A DNA stretch of 6,917 bases, taken from Candidatus Zipacnadia bacterium. Lineage in GTDB: Bacteria; Armatimonadota; Zipacnadia; Zipacnadales; Zipacnadaceae. The notes beneath the pieces were generated by a model. The model saw nothing but the letters and a program-made list of their open reading frames with translations. It had not been told where the DNA came from and searched no databases. Both the position numbers and the translations under genes were made by a program. Below, one piece after another: positions 4,843 through 6,917 of this stretch. Where the stretch lies: NCBI GenBank assembly GCA_029821215.1, contig JALGTV010000065.1:1-6917 (forward strand), written 5' to 3'. Positions within the stretch are counted from its first letter, which is position 1. The number at the start of each line of letters is the position of its first letter.

Positions 4843-6917
4843 TTGTTTGATCTCCGGGTAGAACAGCAAGTCCAGATTGAGGAACTGATAGAAGCAATGA
4901 CGCTGGAGGAAAAGATGGCGCAGTTGACCGGGTACACCATTGGGAAATTGGTTGAAGACAACCAGGTATGCCGTGCCAAACTCGAAGAATATTTGGGCAA
5001 CGGGATAGGCCAGATCTCACTGTCAGCCGGCGCTATTGAGCAGCCAGCCGAAAAGACGGCTGACAATGCCAATGCTGTCCAGCGGTTTCTGGTAGAGGAG
5101 ACGCGCCTGGGCATTCCTGCGATCGTCAGTGACGAATGCCTCAGTGGATTTGTTTGCCGGGGAGCTACCCACTTCCCCCAGGCCATCGGAATGGCGGCTA
5201 CCTGGAGCCCAGAGTTAGAATCCCAGATGACCGATATCATCAGGCAGCAGGCTCGCGCCACGGGTACTCATCTGGTGTATGCACCGGTGCTGGAGGTCGC
5301 TCGTGACCCCCGCTGGGGGCGCACCGAGGAGACGGCGGGCGAAGACCCCTACCTGGTTGCCCGAATGACCACCGCCTTTGTCCGCGGTTTGCAGGGTGAG
5401 GACCTCAGCAAGGGGATCATAGCCACTCTCAAGCATTACGTTGCCTACAGCTTTTCGGAGGGCGGCCGCAACTTGGCTCCGGTTCATGTCGGCCCGCGAG
5501 AGCTGCGCGACGTGTTCCTGTTTCCCTTTGAAGTTGGGGTCAAAGAAGGCCAGGCCCAGTCAGTGATGGCTGCTTATCACGATATAGACGGCGTGCCCTG
5601 TGCTGCCTCCAAGGAGCTGCTGACCGATATACTACGGGATGAGTGGGGCTTTGAGGGCATTGTGGTAGCTGACTGGGAGGCTACCAGTTTTCTGTACAAC
5701 TTCCACTACACGGCCACCGACGCCACCGACGCCGGCAAGCAGGCATTGAGCGCCGGGCTGGATATAGAAATCCCCAACCCGGACTGTTACACTGAAGGAC
5801 TTATCCAGGCTATCCGGGCAGGCGAGTTGCCCGAGGAGATGGTGGACCGGTCGGTTCGTCGGCATCTGCGGCTGAAGTTCTTGCTGGGTCTGTTTGACGA
5901 TCCGTATGTCCCGGCCGGCGAGGTGAAGAAAATCTTCGATCTTCCCCAGCACCGCGCGGTGGCCCGGGAGGCGGCTCGTCGCTCCATTACCCTGCTGAAG
6001 AACAAGGATAACTTGCTGCCGTTGGACAAGGGTGTTGCTTCTATCGCCGTGGTCGGACCTAATGCCGCCAGCACTCGCAATCTGCACGGAGACTATGCCT
6101 ACACAGTCTATAAAGGTTCGGAGGGTGATGCGGTCAGGATTGTCAGCATCTTGGAGGGTATCCAGCAGCACGTCTCGGCCGATACACAGGTCCGCTATGC
6201 CCGGGGATGTGACGTAATGGACACTTCAGTGGAGGGTTTTGACGAGGCCATCCAGGCCGCTGCCGACTGTGATGTGGTGGTGGCTGTGGTGGGGGGCAAG
6301 TCGGGGCTGCATAAAGATGGCACCTCCGGTGAGAACTTGGATCGAGCTGAGTTGGACCTGCCCGGTGTTCAGAAAAAGCTGCTCAAGCAGTTGCGGGACA
6401 CCGGCAAGCCGATAGTAGCTGTGCTGGTCAATGGCCGGCCATTGACTATCCAGTGGATGGCTGAGAACATACCGGCGATAGTTGAGGCATGGCTACCCGG
6501 TGAAGAGGGCGGTAATGCAGTGGCGGATGTGCTATTTGGCGACTACAATCCTGGTGGCAAGTTGCCGGTTTCGTTGCTGCGTACCGTTGGCCAGGCTCCT
6601 ACCACCTATGACCGACGGTTCTCCTCATCGGCTAAGTGCGCCCAGTATGTATCAACCTGCCGGGAGCCACTGTATCCCTTCGGCCATGGGCTGAGCTATA
6701 CGCAGTTTGCCTACCGCGGGCTGGAAATTGCTCCTGAACAGGTGCAGGATGAGGAGGAAGTCCACATAAGCTGCGAGGTGGAGAATGTCGGTCAGCGCGC
6801 CGGTGACGAAGTCGTGCAACTGTATATTCACGACCCAGTGGCGACTGTGACCCGGCCCCGCAAAGAGCTCAAAGGCTTTCAGCGTATCAGCCTTGAGCCG
6901 GGCGAGAAGAAACGACT
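4843..6917 (+). CDS. Glycoside hydrolase family 3 beta-glycosidase (beta-glucosidase/beta-xylosidase type), 3' end outside the window
   Basis: The protein has 691 codons from a TTG start with a strong ribosome binding site and is still open at the edge. It has the full GH3 layout. The N-terminal (alpha/beta)8 domain starts with IEELIEAMTLEEKMAQL. It carries DPRWGR (R160), the substrate-binding KH pair (K197-H198 in TLKHY) and the nucleophile Asp277 in GIVVADWEA. The alpha/beta-sandwich domain has SITLLKN, SGENLDR with Glu497 as probable acid/base, LPGEEGG (551-557) and YPFGHGLSYT (611-620). A C-terminal fibronectin-III-like domain begins near 630 (VENVGQRAGDEVVQLYI) and is cut off; relatives run to about 750-780 residues. 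There is no PA14 insert and no signal peptide, so it probably works in the cytoplasm, releasing terminal sugars from imported beta-linked oligosaccharides. The GGRNLAPVHVGPRELRDVFL block resembles xylosidase/glucosidase-type members, but specificity cannot be set from sequence alone. The usual LHG after the substrate-binding Asp (D97) is LSG here (Ser101). Confidence 0.93.
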   Translation, partial: MFDLRVEQQVQIEELIEAMTLEEKMAQLTGYTIGKLVEDNQVCRAKLEEYLGNGIGQISLSAGAIEQPAEKTADNANAVQRFLVEETRLGIPAIVSDECLSGFVCRGATHFPQAIGMAATWSPELESQMTDIIRQQARATGTHLVYAPVLEVARDPRWGRTEETAGEDPYLVARMTTAFVRGLQGEDLSKGIIATLKHYVAYSFSEGGRNLAPVHVGPRELRDVFLFPFEVGVKEGQAQSVMAAYHDIDGVPCAASKELLTDILRDEWGFEGIVVADWEATSFLYNFHYTATDATDAGKQALSAGLDIEIPNPDCYTEGLIQAIRAGELPEEMVDRSVRRHLRLKFLLGLFDDPYVPAGEVKKIFDLPQHRAVAREAARRSITLLKNKDNLLPLDKGVASIAVVGPNAASTRNLHGDYAYTVYKGSEGDAVRIVSILEGIQQHVSADTQVRYARGCDVMDTSVEGFDEAIQAAADCDVVVAVVGGKSGLHKDGTSGENLDRAELDLPGVQKKLLKQLRDTGKPIVAVLVNGRPLTIQWMAENIPAIVEAWLPGEEGGNAVADVLFGDYNPGGKLPVSLLRTVGQAPTTYDRRFSSSAKCAQYVSTCREPLYPFGHGLSYTQFAYRGLEIAPEQVQDEEEVHISCEVENVGQRAGDEVVQLYIHDPVATVTRPRKELKGFQRISLEPGEKKR

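Noticed and set aside
4626..4850. Plus-strand 74-residue frame directly before the GH3 gene
   Set aside because: Composition is not protein-like, there is no ribosome binding site, and the sequence is explained by inverted repeats.
4619..5261. Long minus-strand frames 4619-5020 and 4677-5261
   Set aside because: They are antisense to the GH3 gene and its leader; Ser/Cys/Arg-rich composition typical of shadow frames.
1..6917. CRISPR array, tRNA or rRNA genes
   Set aside because: No regularly spaced direct repeats, no cloverleaf with conserved T-loop and no rRNA-like blocks were seen.

Overview
The window reads as an accessory stretch of a bacterial chromosome, of moderately high GC, in which two carbohydrate-active enzyme genes lie among the wreckage of several insertion sequences. 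The host cannot be named from the sequence. A strong Shine-Dalgarno with a TTG start before the glycosidase gene, rho-independent terminator signals and IS66/IS1380/IS1182-type transposase remnants fit an anaerobic, polysaccharide-degrading bacterium (a Bacillota-like lineage is possible, but this is inference).

Left edge (1-150): a consensus-box promoter on the minus strand, followed by a ribosome binding site that runs off the edge, points to a gene starting just left of base 1. Bases 154-589 are a decayed IS66-type transposase on the plus strand, readable only by switching frames and lacking its catalytic middle. It abuts a minus-strand fragment (about 600-813) of a DUF4091/GH123-like protein. 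Immediately upstream, in the same frame across one stop codon, lies a long DUF4091/GH123-like glycosidase (814-2463, minus). Its reading frame stays open, and looks coding, beyond its first usable start codon, so the gene is probably shortened at its 5' end.

Centre (2464-3104): mostly non-coding and rich in inverted repeats. It holds a very short minus-strand ORF carrying a prepilin-type GFTLIE motif behind a good ribosome binding site, an unidentified coding-like short segment, and a hairpin plus T-run terminator on the minus strand.

Right centre (3105-4433): three broken genes of mobile DNA. These are the C-terminal end of an IS1182-like transposase (plus), the catalytic tail of a tyrosine recombinase with an in-frame TAG (minus), and an IS1380-type transposase (minus) with frameshifts, stops and an internal deletion. 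The last two are joined in frame, so one open frame is a transposase/integrase chimera.

Right (4434-6917): a structured, hairpin-rich leader of about 170 nt, then a GH3 beta-glycosidase gene (4843 to beyond the right edge) with intact catalytic residues and no signal peptide.

The two enzymes are divergently oriented and separated by about 2.4 kb of IS debris, so they need not be co-regulated. Both fit glycan degradation: the GH3 enzyme looks cytoplasmic and would act on imported oligosaccharides, while the GH123-like protein has unknown substrate and location. I see no convincing novel multi-gene system; the points worth checking are the structured GH3 leader, the prepilin-like mini-ORF, the chimeric recombination junctions and the poly-G promoter spacer.
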